Shown one piece after another: positions 17,176 to 25,467 of a stretch of 64,000 nucleotides of DNA. The position numbers were made by a program, and so were the translations under genes. The stretch is from Bacteroidota bacterium (GTDB lineage: Bacteria; Bacteroidota; Bacteroidia; Palsa-965). The first letter of the stretch is position 1. Each line of letters opens with the position of its first letter. The notes below the pieces were generated by a model. The model was given only the letters and a program-made list of their open reading frames with translations, was not told the DNA's origin and ran no database searches. The stretch lies in the NCBI GenBank assembly GCA_006218065.1, contig VBWE01000013.1, positions 103,503 through 167,502 on the forward strand, read 5' to 3'.

Positions 17176-19236
17176 ATGAGAGCGACCCTTTTCCTCGTAT
17201 TGCCGTTTGCTGTCCTGGCATCCTGCTCCAGTGAATCACCGTCCGATCTGCAGGCGGATACCACCAAAGCCAAAGGTCCCGATTTCCTCGCTGCGAATAT
17301 CGATTCGAGCGTGAACCCGGCGGTTGATTTTTTTGAATTCGCGAACGGGCGCTGGCTGAAGAACAACCCGATTCCTTCTACGGAAGGCGGATGGGGAATC
17401 GGCAATATGGTGTACGAAGATATTTATGTGAAGAAACGGAAAGTGAACGAAGATGCTGCGAAAGCTAACGTGGCCGAAGGAACCGAAACGCAGAAGATCG
17501 GCGATTTCTGGGTTGCCGGGATGGATTCCGTGAAAGCCGATAAAGAAGGGGTGAAGCCGCTCGAGGCCCAGCTCAAAATGATCGACGGCATTACCGGCGC
17601 GGCGGATGCCGTGAAAGTAATCGCGGAACTCAACAAACTCGGTACAGACGCGTGCTGGAGCCTGTACGTGGACCAGGATGCCAAGAACAGTTCCAAAATC
17701 GCCGTGATCCTTTACCAGGGCGGACTCGGTTTGCCCGACCGCGATTTTTATTTCAACAAAGATTCCGGCGTTACAACTGTCCGCGATGCGTACCCGGGTC
17801 ATGTGTCGCGTATGCTGCAACTGCTCGGGCAGGATGACAAAACTGCGGAAGCGGGCGGAAAAGGCGTAATGAAAATGGAGATGGAACTTGCGAAAGCATC
17901 CCGGACACTGGAAAAACTCCGTGACGACAACGCGAACTACAATAAAATGACTGTTGCCGATTTCACAAAAAAATATTGCCCGTCGATCGATTGGAAAAGC
18001 CTGCTGACCGGTTACGGGCTCGGCGCGGCGGATACGCTCATCGTGGGTCAGCCGGAATTTTTTGCAGCGCTGGACCGCGTGCTGAAACAAACGCCGGTGA
18101 ATGACATTAAAAATTACCTCCGTTATCATTTTGTTTCCACCTATGCGGAGTACCTGGGCAAAACGATCGACGACGAAAACTTTGCTTTCTACGGAACTTT
18201 ACTCGAAGGGCAGCAGAAACAGCGTCCGCGGTGGAAACGGGTGCTGGATGCGGAAGAGGAAGCCATGGGCATGGTGCTCGGTAAAATTTTCGTGAAAGAT
18301 TATTTCCCCGAGAAAACGAAGAAACGCTACAGCGACATGGTGGAAGCGATCCGTTCCGTTTACCGCGACCGTATCAAATCACTCGACTGGATGACGGAAC
18401 CGACGAAGCAGAAAGCGCTGGAGAAACTGGAAAAGATGACGAAAAAAGTAGGGTACCCGGATACCTGGAAAGATTATTCCGCCCTGAAAATTACGCGCCA
18501 GTCGTATGCGCAGAACATGATGAACGCCGCCACCTGGTCCTTCAACGACCGTGTTGCCCGCTTCGGAAAACCGGTTGACCGCACGGAATGGACGATGACG
18601 CCGCAGACTTATAACGCATATTACAACCCGTCGAACAACGAGATCGTGCTGCCGGCGGGAATTTTCCTGATTGCCGGCGTGAAGGATGAAGATGCCGACG
18701 ATGCGATGGTGTACGGCTACGCAGCCGCCTCTACGATCGGTCACGAGATCACGCACGGTTTCGACGACCAGGGAAGAAAATTCGATGCGGCCGGTAACCT
18801 GTCCGAATGGTGGACCAAGGAAGACGCCGACCAGTTTATGAAACGCGCGGATGTCATGGTAAAACAATTCGACCAGTTCGAACCGCTCCCGGGTATGCAT
18901 ATCAACGGCGGGACGACACTCGGTGAAAACCTGGCGGATTATGGCGGTGTGCTGCTCGGCCTGGAAGCGTTCAAAAAAACGGACCAGTATAAGAAAGGAC
19001 AAAAGATCGCGGGACTCACGCCGGTACAGCGTTATTTCCTCGGCTACGCGCTCGGCTGGCTGTACCAGCAGAAAGAAGAACGTTTGCGCCAGCGCCTGCT
19101 CTCCGACGTACATTCGCCCGCCAAGTGGCGTGTTAACGGACCTTTCGCCAACGTGCCCGAATTCTACGAAGCATTCAAAGTGAAAGAAGGCGACCCGATG
19201 TGGCGGCCGGATAGTTTGCGGGTGAAGGTTTGGTAA
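17176..19236 (+). CDS. M13-family zinc metallopeptidase (neprilysin/PepO-like lipoprotein)
   Basis: A 686-residue peptidase. The N-terminus is a lipoprotein signal (MRATLFLVLPFAVLASC) with Cys at position 17. The M13 N-domain starts at SVNPAVDFFEFANGRWLKNN. The catalytic domain has NAYYNPSNNEIVLPAGI, the zinc motif HEITH at about 523-527 with GFDDQGRKFD, and the third ligand region GENLADYGGVLLGLEAF near 580-597. The C-terminus is the usual MWRPDSLRVKVW. It would cleave short peptides outside the inner membrane. Length is normal for M13 enzymes. It is followed by an intrinsic terminator. Confidence 0.95.
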   Translation: MRATLFLVLPFAVLASCSSESPSDLQADTTKAKGPDFLAANIDSSVNPAVDFFEFANGRWLKNNPIPSTEGGWGIGNMVYEDIYVKKRKVNEDAAKANVAEGTETQKIGDFWVAGMDSVKADKEGVKPLEAQLKMIDGITGAADAVKVIAELNKLGTDACWSLYVDQDAKNSSKIAVILYQGGLGLPDRDFYFNKDSGVTTVRDAYPGHVSRMLQLLGQDDKTAEAGGKGVMKMEMELAKASRTLEKLRDDNANYNKMTVADFTKKYCPSIDWKSLLTGYGLGAADTLIVGQPEFFAALDRVLKQTPVNDIKNYLRYHFVSTYAEYLGKTIDDENFAFYGTLLEGQQKQRPRWKRVLDAEEEAMGMVLGKIFVKDYFPEKTKKRYSDMVEAIRSVYRDRIKSLDWMTEPTKQKALEKLEKMTKKVGYPDTWKDYSALKITRQSYAQNMMNAATWSFNDRVARFGKPVDRTEWTMTPQTYNAYYNPSNNEIVLPAGIFLIAGVKDEDADDAMVYGYAAASTIGHEITHGFDDQGRKFDAAGNLSEWWTKEDADQFMKRADVMVKQFDQFEPLPGMHINGGTTLGENLADYGGVLLGLEAFKKTDQYKKGQKIAGLTPVQRYFLGYALGWLYQQKEERLRQRLLSDVHSPAKWRVNGPFANVPEFYEAFKVKEGDPMWRPDSLRVKVW

Positions 19237-19254
19237 AAGCGAATAAAAATTTTC

Positions 19255-19285
19255 AGCCCGTTGAAATTTTCAACGGGCTTTTTTA
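19255..19285 (+). terminator. Intrinsic terminator after the M13 peptidase gene
   Basis: AGCCCGTTGA (19255-19264) pairs perfectly with TCAACGGGCT (19270-19279); the loop is 5 nt and a T run follows. Confidence 0.9.
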
Positions 19286-19370
19286 TTTCTTCAATTCCTT
19301 CCGTTTCAAAATCAGCGGCGCTGTAATTTTTCATTGCTGATTTGTGATTAATTTCGCAAGGCTACAGCTT

Positions 19371-19856
19371 ATGGAAGAGCAGAAGAAAAAAATGAAAATC
19401 ACCGATCCTGCGCTGGCCCTGGTCAAAGCAGAAGCCTGGTGCGCGTTACAGGAACGCTGCCAGCAGGAAGTCCGTGATAAACTGTACGGCTGGGGCTTGT
19501 GGCCTGATGCGGTGGAGAATATCATCGCCGAACTTATCTCGCGTAATTTTCTGGATGAAGAACGTTTTGCGAAAGCTTATGCCGGCGGAAAGTTCCGGCA
19601 GAAACACTGGGGCCGCGTTAAAATAAAGCTGGAGCTGAAGAAAAGAAAAGTCAGCGATTACTGCATCCGGAAAGGGCTGGCGGAAATTGACGGGAAAGAT
19701 TACCTCGCGACCCTGCGAAAATTAGCCGCAGAAAAAAGCAGGACGATAAAAGAAAAGCATTACTTGAAGAAGAAGTATAAAATAATGACCTACCTCGCCG
19801 GCAAAGGATATGAGCAGGATCTTGTGCGGGAAATTATGTGCGGAGACGAGGACTGA
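19371..19856 (+). CDS. recX: Regulatory protein RecX family
   Basis: A protein of 161 residues from the ATG at 19371 (MEEQKKKMKITDPALALVKA); an in-frame ATG at 19344 would add nine residues. The three-helix RecX repeats are visible: EAWCALQERCQQEVRDKLYGW, IIAELISRNFLDEERFAKAYA, GGKFRQKHWGRVKIKLELKK, IRKGLAEIDGKDYLATLRKL. RecX binds RecA filaments and modulates recombination and the SOS response. recA is not in the window. The stop is 4 bp from the end of a convergent gene. Family membership rests on the repeat pattern and length. Confidence 0.85.
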   Translation: MEEQKKKMKITDPALALVKAEAWCALQERCQQEVRDKLYGWGLWPDAVENIIAELISRNFLDEERFAKAYAGGKFRQKHWGRVKIKLELKKRKVSDYCIRKGLAEIDGKDYLATLRKLAAEKSRTIKEKHYLKKKYKIMTYLAGKGYEQDLVREIMCGDED

Positions 19857-19860
19857 AAAA

Positions 19861-20379
19861 CTATTTCGTCGCAGCCGAACCGGCGGAAAGTTCTTCCGGC
19901 TTCAACAAACCTTCGCTGATCATCAGGTTGACCGCTTTGGCCGCGATCTCATCCGAATCGTAAATGCTGATCCTGCGCAGGTATTCTTTCTGGTTTTTCC
20001 CGCGGTAGCGTACTTCAAAATAATCGAAACCGAAATTCACCCTGCGGTATTTCATATCCACGATCGAATCGCGCATGATGCAGTTGGTGGCTGAATATTT
20101 GTTCCCGCGCATAAAGGCGACGGTAGCGGCCATGCTGGTCAGCAAAGTCATCGCGGCGAGCGGGTAAAATCCCACGATGAAAAAAACCACCGTCATCGCG
20201 CCGGGAATTACGGAAAGCGATCCGTACAGAATCTGCAGCGCTACATTGGCCCCGTCGCGCGGCTGCGGCATTTCCAGGATCTGCATTTTGGGATAAATCA
20301 CCAGCCGGTCGGGAAGAACATGGCAGAACTGCCCGTCATTCAGGTTGAACATCTGGTTTTTCGGCTCTTCGGCTGACAT
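19861..20379 (-). CDS. Conserved hypothetical membrane protein
   Basis: A 172-residue protein that I do not recognise. It has a soluble start (MSAEEPKNQMFNLNDGQFCH), two adjacent transmembrane helices (ALQILYGSLSVIPGAMTVVF and YPLAAMTLLTSMAATVAFM) and a soluble C-terminal half (VNFGFDYFEVRYRGKNQKEY; DSDEIAAKAVNLMISEGLLK). A TACCTTTG box lies on the minus strand about 10 bp upstream of the start. It converges on recX, and repeat copy C lies upstream. No function can be assigned. Confidence 0.7.
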   Translation of the reverse strand: MSAEEPKNQMFNLNDGQFCHVLPDRLVIYPKMQILEMPQPRDGANVALQILYGSLSVIPGAMTVVFFIVGFYPLAAMTLLTSMAATVAFMRGNKYSATNCIMRDSIVDMKYRRVNFGFDYFEVRYRGKNQKEYLRRISIYDSDEIAAKAVNLMISEGLLKPEELSAGSAATK

Positions 20380-20419
20380 GAGTACAAAGGTAACAATTCG
20401 TTTTCGGGTGCGGGAGACT

Positions 20420-20654
20420 GTTTAAAATTCCTCTGCATACCTGTTACAAAACAAAGACCTCTTGAAATCGGAATAGTTTTCTACTGAGCGGCAGTCGGCA
20501 GGAGGCAGCAGCAGTATTTGTATTACAGCAATGCTTCTGGAAAACCCAGGCAACCAGCGAAGCGCACTACGTTGACTGCTGCTGCCGACCGCTACAGGAT
20601 CTATTCCGAAGTACAAAAAGACTTTCCTGTAAAGCAGTCTCCCGAGGAATTTTA
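20420..20654. repeat. Dispersed palindromic repeat, copy C
   Basis: GTTTAAAA at 20420-20427; right end is GAGGAATTTTA, lacking the final AAC. Left arm AATCGGAATAG, GCGGCAGTCGGCAGGAGGCA; right arm CTGCTGCTGCCGACCGCTAC and GGATCTATTCCG. The conserved centre is present with small changes (TATTTGTATTACAG, CTGGAAAACCCAGG, CAGCGAAGCGCACTACGTTGA). It lies between the start of one minus-strand gene and the end of another, 10 bp from the latter's stop codon. Confidence 0.88.
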
Positions 20655-20663
20655 TGCAACCCG

Positions 20664-22067
20664 TCATTTTTTCATGCGGAAAACGCCGGTAATTTTTTCC
20701 CGGACATTCCGGTCGCTCATCCATACGGCCAGCAGCATCGGGAAAAGCCAGGCCAGGCGGGCCGAAAAACGATCATCTGTCACGGCGAAGGTGACGCAGG
20801 TGAACGCATTAAAAAGATACGCAGCGAGGATCAGCCAGCCTGCACCCAGCTGTACAGCGCTCAGGCATTGCCGGAAAACGGGAACAAGAAGAATCAGCAG
20901 GATGATCAAAGCCGAACCGGCGAAAACGAAAATCTGCATGCCGCTGACGATGGACAAATCCAGCCGGCCTTTTTGCTGGCGCGCATCCAGGTAAGCCGCT
21001 TCTTCTTTTTTATAATGCCATTTTATTTCCCCGTGCGGTGCCGAGCCTTCACCCATCGCATCAAGTCCGCTGATATTAAAATGGAAAAGCTGCTTCCAGG
21101 TATCGCGCATGCTGCAGTATGCAAAACGTTTGATGTATTGCGGTTCGCGGAATACTTCCGAAATGATGCGGTCGTATTCTTCCTTGTGGTCCATCCAGTT
21201 CTTCCCGTTTTTATAAACAGGACTGTTCTTACTGTCCCAGAGAAAATCAATGGCCTGGATATAGGATCGGGATTCGCAAAGCGCCGGCGGGGCATCCGGG
21301 CATTTTTTTTCGAGATAATCGCTGATAATTCCGCAGTGAATAAGCCGCTGCATGGTAAAAACGTGACTGCCTTGCGGACGGAAAGAAAAATTTTCGTCAA
21401 CGGAAAAATTCACCCCGACCAGGAAAACGGCCGATCCGCAGATCGCGGTAAAACCCAGGCCGATTTCTTTCAGGCCGAAGGCAGGATCGTTTTTCTTTCT
21501 CAGCCGGAAGAACCAGTAAACAAAAGCGACGAAAAAAAGCATGCCGAGAAGCGGGAAATTGGAAAAGTGCATCGGCAGGAAAATGACCAGCAGCACGAAA
21601 CGAAAAACCCGCCTGCTCCGCGTCAGTCCGCGCGAAAAAAGCAGCATGATAAAGGAAAGCACGGCCAGCGGGGTGAAAATATCGGCGATCAGTTGCCCGG
21701 TATTTACTGCGATCGCAGTTGTAAAAACGAGTACGGCAATCGTCGCCAGGTAAATAATTCCCTGTCTTGCCGCAGGTAAAAACTGCTGGAAAAAACAGCG
21801 GATCGTAATCGCCGCCAGCAGCGACTGGGCAAAAACGGTCAGCCACAGCGAACTGTCGAAACTCATGCGGCGCAGGAACATGGAATAGACCACCGAACGG
21901 TCGATGGGTACATAATGCCGGAATGCACTCGAAATGTATGTACCGGTATCCGGGTACACCAGCGGGTAACCGTTGACGATGGCCCAGGTACACAGCAGCA
22001 AAGCGGCCAGCCCTGTAAGGACAATGGCGGGGACTGTTTTTCGCGCTTTTTCAGCCAGGGTGCTCAT
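20664..22067 (-). CDS. Polytopic membrane protein, possibly GT-C glycosyltransferase-like
   Basis: A 467-residue protein with roughly ten hydrophobic segments, e.g. VPAIVLTGLAALLLCTWAIV, LTVFAQSLLAAITIRCFF, IIYLATIAVLVFTTAIAV and MQIFVFAGSALIILLILLVP. An early loop motif, NGYPLVYPDTGTYISSAFRH, resembles the acidic first loop of GT-C-type membrane glycosyltransferases, but no family signature is decisive. A soluble loop in the middle contains CPDAPPALCESRSYIQAIDF. The gene stands alone on its strand. Function not assignable; GT-C is only a suggestion. Confidence 0.6.
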   Translation of the reverse strand: MSTLAEKARKTVPAIVLTGLAALLLCTWAIVNGYPLVYPDTGTYISSAFRHYVPIDRSVVYSMFLRRMSFDSSLWLTVFAQSLLAAITIRCFFQQFLPAARQGIIYLATIAVLVFTTAIAVNTGQLIADIFTPLAVLSFIMLLFSRGLTRSRRVFRFVLLVIFLPMHFSNFPLLGMLFFVAFVYWFFRLRKKNDPAFGLKEIGLGFTAICGSAVFLVGVNFSVDENFSFRPQGSHVFTMQRLIHCGIISDYLEKKCPDAPPALCESRSYIQAIDFLWDSKNSPVYKNGKNWMDHKEEYDRIISEVFREPQYIKRFAYCSMRDTWKQLFHFNISGLDAMGEGSAPHGEIKWHYKKEEAAYLDARQQKGRLDLSIVSGMQIFVFAGSALIILLILLVPVFRQCLSAVQLGAGWLILAAYLFNAFTCVTFAVTDDRFSARLAWLFPMLLAVWMSDRNVREKITGVFRMKK

Positions 22068-22163
22068 GCCGTGTATATGCTGCGAAGGTATTTATTATGC
22101 GGTATGCGGCTTGTCCCGGTCGATTAATTCCGCCCGGGACGCCTGAAAAATCCCCGCAATTCG

Positions 22164-22171
22164 TATTTTTG
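22164..22171 (+). promoter_or_regulatory. -7 box of prfB, very close to the start codon
   Basis: TATTTTTG matches TAnnTTTG and ends 6 nt before the ATG at 22178. If transcription begins a few nucleotides downstream, the prfB mRNA would be leaderless or nearly so. No TTTG is seen at the -33 position. Confidence 0.5.
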
Positions 22172-22177
22172 CACGCT

Positions 22178-23297
22178 ATGATTACTATTGAACAAATTAA
22201 AGGCCTTGCAGAGCGCAAAGATGCGCTTAGGAGGCATCTTTGACGTCGACAGGAAACTCGCGCAGATTGCCGAAGAAGAAGCGCTGACCCAGCAACCCGG
22301 TTTTTGGGATGATCCGAAAAAAGCGGAAGCGCTGCTCAAAGAAATCAAACAGAAAAAGAACTGGACTACCGCATTCGACGAGCTTTGCAAAAGCCTGGAC
22401 GATCTGCAGGTCATGTTCGATTTTTACAAAGCCGGCGACGCGACTGAAAAGGATGCGGACCAGCAGTACGCCGAATCGGTGAAGAAACTCGAAGATCTCG
22501 AGTTCAAGAACATGCTCGGCGGCAAGGAAGACAATATGAACGCCGTGCTCACCATCAATTCGGGCGCGGGCGGAACCGAGAGCCAGGACTGGGCTTCGAT
22601 GCTCATGCGCATGTACATCATGTGGGGCGAGAAAAACGGTTTCAAGGTGAAAGAAGCCGATCTGCAGGAAGGTGAAGCGGCCGGCATCAAATCGTGCACA
22701 CTCGAATTCGAAGGCGATTACGCTTTCGGTTACCTGAAAGGCGAGAACGGCGTGCACCGGCTGGTGCGCATTTCCCCGTTCGATTCCAACGCGCGCAGGC
22801 ATACGTCGTTCGCATCCGTTTACGCATACCCGCTCATCGACGATACGATCCAGATTGAAGTGAATCCTTCCGAATGCGAATGGGAAACCTTCCGTTCGGG
22901 CGGTGCGGGCGGACAGAACGTGAACAAGGTGGAAACCGCGGTACGCCTGTATCACAAGCCTACGGGCATCGTGATCAAGAACCAGGAATCGCGCTCGCAG
23001 ATGAACAACCGCGAAAACGCCATGCGCCTGCTCAAATCGCAGCTGTATGAAATTGAAATGCGCAAACGCATGGAAAGCACGGCGGCGATCGAAAGCTCGA
23101 AGAAAAAAATCGAATGGGGTTCACAGATCCGCAACTATGTGCTGCATCCGTACAAACTGGTGAAAGACCTGCGCACGGATTACGAAACGTCGGATGCGCA
23201 GGGTGTGCTCGACGGCGATCTGAATGAATTTATCAAGCATTACCTGATGGAATACGGTGCGGTCTGGAATGCCACGAATAAACCGGCACAAAAATAA
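22178..23297 (+). CDS. prfB: Peptide chain release factor 2 (programmed +1 frameshift)
   Basis: RF2 terminates translation at UGA and UAA. The product is 372 residues, made by joining 22178-22240 and 22242-23297. The zero frame reads [20 protein letters not shown] and Leu, then an in-frame TGA at 22241-22243; skipping T22241 restores [24 protein letters not shown] sequence as [10 protein letters not shown]. Domain marks: SPF anticodon tripeptide in [15 protein letters not shown] (RF2 specificity) and the peptidyl-tRNA hydrolysis motif GGQ in [17 protein letters not shown]. Length is normal for RF2. An ArsC-like gene starts directly at the stop (TAAATG). Confidence 0.97.
22229..22244 (+). promoter_or_regulatory. 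prfB programmed +1 frameshift site
   Basis: AGGAGG (22229-22234), 3-nt spacer CAT, slip codon CTT (22238-22240), then TGA C. This is the same architecture as E. coli prfB (AGGGGG TAT CTT TGA C). Low RF2 would let the ribosome shift and make more RF2. The internal Shine-Dalgarno stands out because start codons in this window lack such sequences. Confidence 0.95.
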
Positions 23298-23666
23298 ATG
23301 GCGAAGAAAAAACAGGATATCACGATCTGGCATAAAAGCAACTGTGCAAAAAGCTGCGAGGTGATGAGCGTACTTAAAAAAGAGAAAGTAAAGCCGGAAG
23401 TATTCCTGTACCTTGAAACGCCGCCGACGGAAGAGGAACTGAAAGACATCCTGAAAAAACTGGGCATCAAAGCAGAGGAACTGGTGCGGAAGAAAGAGCC
23501 GATCTATAAGGAGAAATACGAAGGCAAGAAAATGACCGAAGCCCAATGGATCAAGGCGATGATCAAAAACCCGATCCTGATCGAGCGGCCGATTTTAATC
23601 ATGGGAGATAAGGCTTTGATCGGGCGGCCGACGGAACGGGTGTGGGAATTAATAGAGAAGTATTAA
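23298..23666 (+). CDS. ArsC/Spx-family thioredoxin-fold protein
   Basis: A 122-residue protein of the arsenate reductase (glutaredoxin type)/Spx superfamily. The active-site region is WHKSNCAKSCEVMSVLKKE, with a CAKSC motif where ArsC has its catalytic Cys. The downstream landmarks IERPILIMGDKALIGRP match the conserved Arg-containing NPILIERP and GRP blocks. The start codon abuts the prfB stop. Such proteins may reduce arsenate or act as redox regulators; the extra Cys four residues after the first differs from classic ArsC (CSKSR), so arsenate reduction is not certain. Confidence 0.82.
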   Translation: MAKKKQDITIWHKSNCAKSCEVMSVLKKEKVKPEVFLYLETPPTEEELKDILKKLGIKAEELVRKKEPIYKEKYEGKKMTEAQWIKAMIKNPILIERPILIMGDKALIGRPTERVWELIEKY

Positions 23667-23683
23667 CTTTCTGAAAAAACAGT

Positions 23684-24892
23684 ATGGCATTTTATTTAAA
23701 AAAAGCAGTACTTGATCGGGGCAAATCTATTCGGCATGCTGAAATTGATTTGTTGTCGGGATTAAATGTTGTAATTGGTAAGAATGGATCGGGAAAAACA
23801 AATTTTCTAAATTTTCTTACTACAGCTATAAGTTCAAATTTTCATGTGCTGGAAGGAGAGTTTTCAGAATTGATATTCGCGAATAATGGTGTTGATTTTT
23901 CGATGAGAGTAACGAAAGAAATAGCTATTCATTCCAGTGGAGTTGCTTCATTTCCCTCTCCAATTGTCAATAAAGAACTTATTATTAATGGCAAATCATT
24001 CAACCCGCAAAGAAATTCCGAGTATTTGGATGTGTTGGAACAAAACAAGTCTGTTTTCTTTGATAACTATATTCAATATGGAGTACCTGAGAAGTTTTTA
24101 TTGTTTAAAGATCCATACTCGTTTTCCATAGATTATCAAGAAAAACAATCCACCAATCTCAGTAATTTATACTCATCAATCCCAAATCAGCTTAGCTCGG
24201 CCACAATTATTTTAAACTCTCTTTTTATAAGTCTTACAAAACTAACTGAACGACCGAAGGAAAAAAATATTAGTGAAATTCTGAATAAGATTCAGTCAAA
24301 GTTCATAACACCAATTGAAAGTAATCTGAGGTTAATAACCAATATAGAAGAAGTTAGAATTAGCCCTAATTTGAATTTTTACTACGAGCATAACGCAAAA
24401 CTCATAATAAACAATTTGTTTTTCGAATATAAAATCGATGACAATTGGCTTCCTTATTCGTCCCTTTCCGATGGCACACGACGAGTTTTGTATTTGGTAT
24501 TTGAGACTCAAATCATGAGTTTTGTCAAAGCGGGTGTGCAGGAAATGATGATCGATGAAATTCCAAACAAAGATATTTTCAAACCGGAGGGCATTTTAAT
24601 TTTCATCGAAGAACCCGAACTCGGTCTACACCCGCATCAGCTTCATAAACTGATGGAATTTCTCAAAGAACAATCGGAAAGCAAGCAAATCATTCTTACT
24701 ACGCATTCCCCACAAGTTCTTGATATTCTTGGCCCGGATGAACTGGAACGCATCATTATCTGCGAATATGATCATGAAAAAGGCACGCAGCTTCGGCACA
24801 TGACTGAAGAAGAAATGGAGCGGGCAAGAAACTATATGAAAAAAATGTACCTGAGCGATTTTTGGAGATTTACTGATTTTAATGAGAAATAG
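23684..24892 (+). CDS. ABC-type AAA ATPase (OLD/RecF-like), first gene of a two-gene module
   Basis: A 402-residue ATPase of the SMC/RecF/OLD-like group. Walker A is GKNGSGKT at residues 32-39, the ABC-type signature SLSDGTRRVLY at about 260-270, Walker B ILIFIEEPELGLHPHQ at 304-319, and the switch His in ILTTHSPQVLDILG at about 337-350. The middle (about 60-250) is Phe-, Ile- and Asn-rich and not recognisable. There is no C-terminal TOPRIM domain as in single-chain OLD nucleases. The next gene, 3 bp later, encodes a small TOPRIM-like protein. Codon and base use are clearly AT-rich against the GC-richer flanks, which suggests horizontal acquisition. Probable role: sensor/ATPase of an anti-phage system (inference). 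Confidence 0.85.
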   Translation: MAFYLKKAVLDRGKSIRHAEIDLLSGLNVVIGKNGSGKTNFLNFLTTAISSNFHVLEGEFSELIFANNGVDFSMRVTKEIAIHSSGVASFPSPIVNKELIINGKSFNPQRNSEYLDVLEQNKSVFFDNYIQYGVPEKFLLFKDPYSFSIDYQEKQSTNLSNLYSSIPNQLSSATIILNSLFISLTKLTERPKEKNISEILNKIQSKFITPIESNLRLITNIEEVRISPNLNFYYEHNAKLIINNLFFEYKIDDNWLPYSSLSDGTRRVLYLVFETQIMSFVKAGVQEMMIDEIPNKDIFKPEGILIFIEEPELGLHPHQLHKLMEFLKEQSESKQIILTTHSPQVLDILGPDELERIIICEYDHEKGTQLRHMTEEEMERARNYMKKMYLSDFWRFTDFNEK

Positions 24893-24895
24893 TGC

Positions 24896-25462
24896 ATGAA
24901 ACGAATTGGACTGATCGGTGAGTCGGAAAATGACAGAGACTCATTGAAAAAACTGCTTGAGAAAAAATACGGAGATCGCGTGCAATTTATCCCGATGCTT
25001 AAAAGAATAGAAGGGTACCAACTGGATACCGAAAAAACACTGTTTATACTCGAAGAAGAATATTTGAAAAGAAAACCTGATGCAATCGTTTTTCAGCGTG
25101 ATCTTGATGCGCATGAAGGCAATTTGGCAAAACTGAAGGAACGTAACGAATACTTTGACCAATCAAACAAACATGTTTCGGGAAGTGGGCTTTTTCTTCT
25201 GCACATTCATGAAATAGAAGCGTTAATCTTGGCAGATCTTGACGGATTCAATAAGCGTTATGCTGTATCCGTTTCATTTACAGGGAATCCAATGTATCAG
25301 GATAACCCCAAAGAATGGCTGAAGAGCAAAAGCGGTAGAAATGGGTACGAACCTAAACATTGTGCCGTTTTGTTTGAAAACCTGGACTTTGATCGTTTGC
25401 GGCAACGTGTCCGCTATTTCGATACTTTCATAAACCAATTCGATCAATTACTCACAGCATAA
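24896..25462 (+). CDS. Small TOPRIM-like (DUF4276/DUF4435-type) protein, second gene of the module
   Basis: A 188-residue protein. Acidic positions match a TOPRIM-type layout: [19 protein letters not shown] with E9, [15 protein letters not shown] with D69 and D71, then [17 protein letters not shown] with E106 and E108. Such small proteins partner AAA ATPases in several defence modules, e.g. AriB with AriA in PARIS, or as the nuclease half of OLD-like systems. Assignment to one Pfam family is not possible by eye. Spacing to the ATPase gene is 3 bp and to fumC 5 bp. The same AT-rich composition as the ATPase gene supports a shared origin. Confidence 0.7.
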   Translation: MKRIGLIGESENDRDSLKKLLEKKYGDRVQFIPMLKRIEGYQLDTEKTLFILEEEYLKRKPDAIVFQRDLDAHEGNLAKLKERNEYFDQSNKHVSGSGLFLLHIHEIEALILADLDGFNKRYAVSVSFTGNPMYQDNPKEWLKSKSGRNGYEPKHCAVLFENLDFDRLRQRVRYFDTFINQFDQLLTA

Positions 25463-25467
25463 ATAAT

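Noticed and set aside
23298..23666. ArsC-like gene as part of an arsenic-resistance operon
   Set aside because: No arsR, arsB or acr3 gene is adjacent, and the active site reads CAKSC rather than the classic CSKSR; the name is kept at superfamily level.
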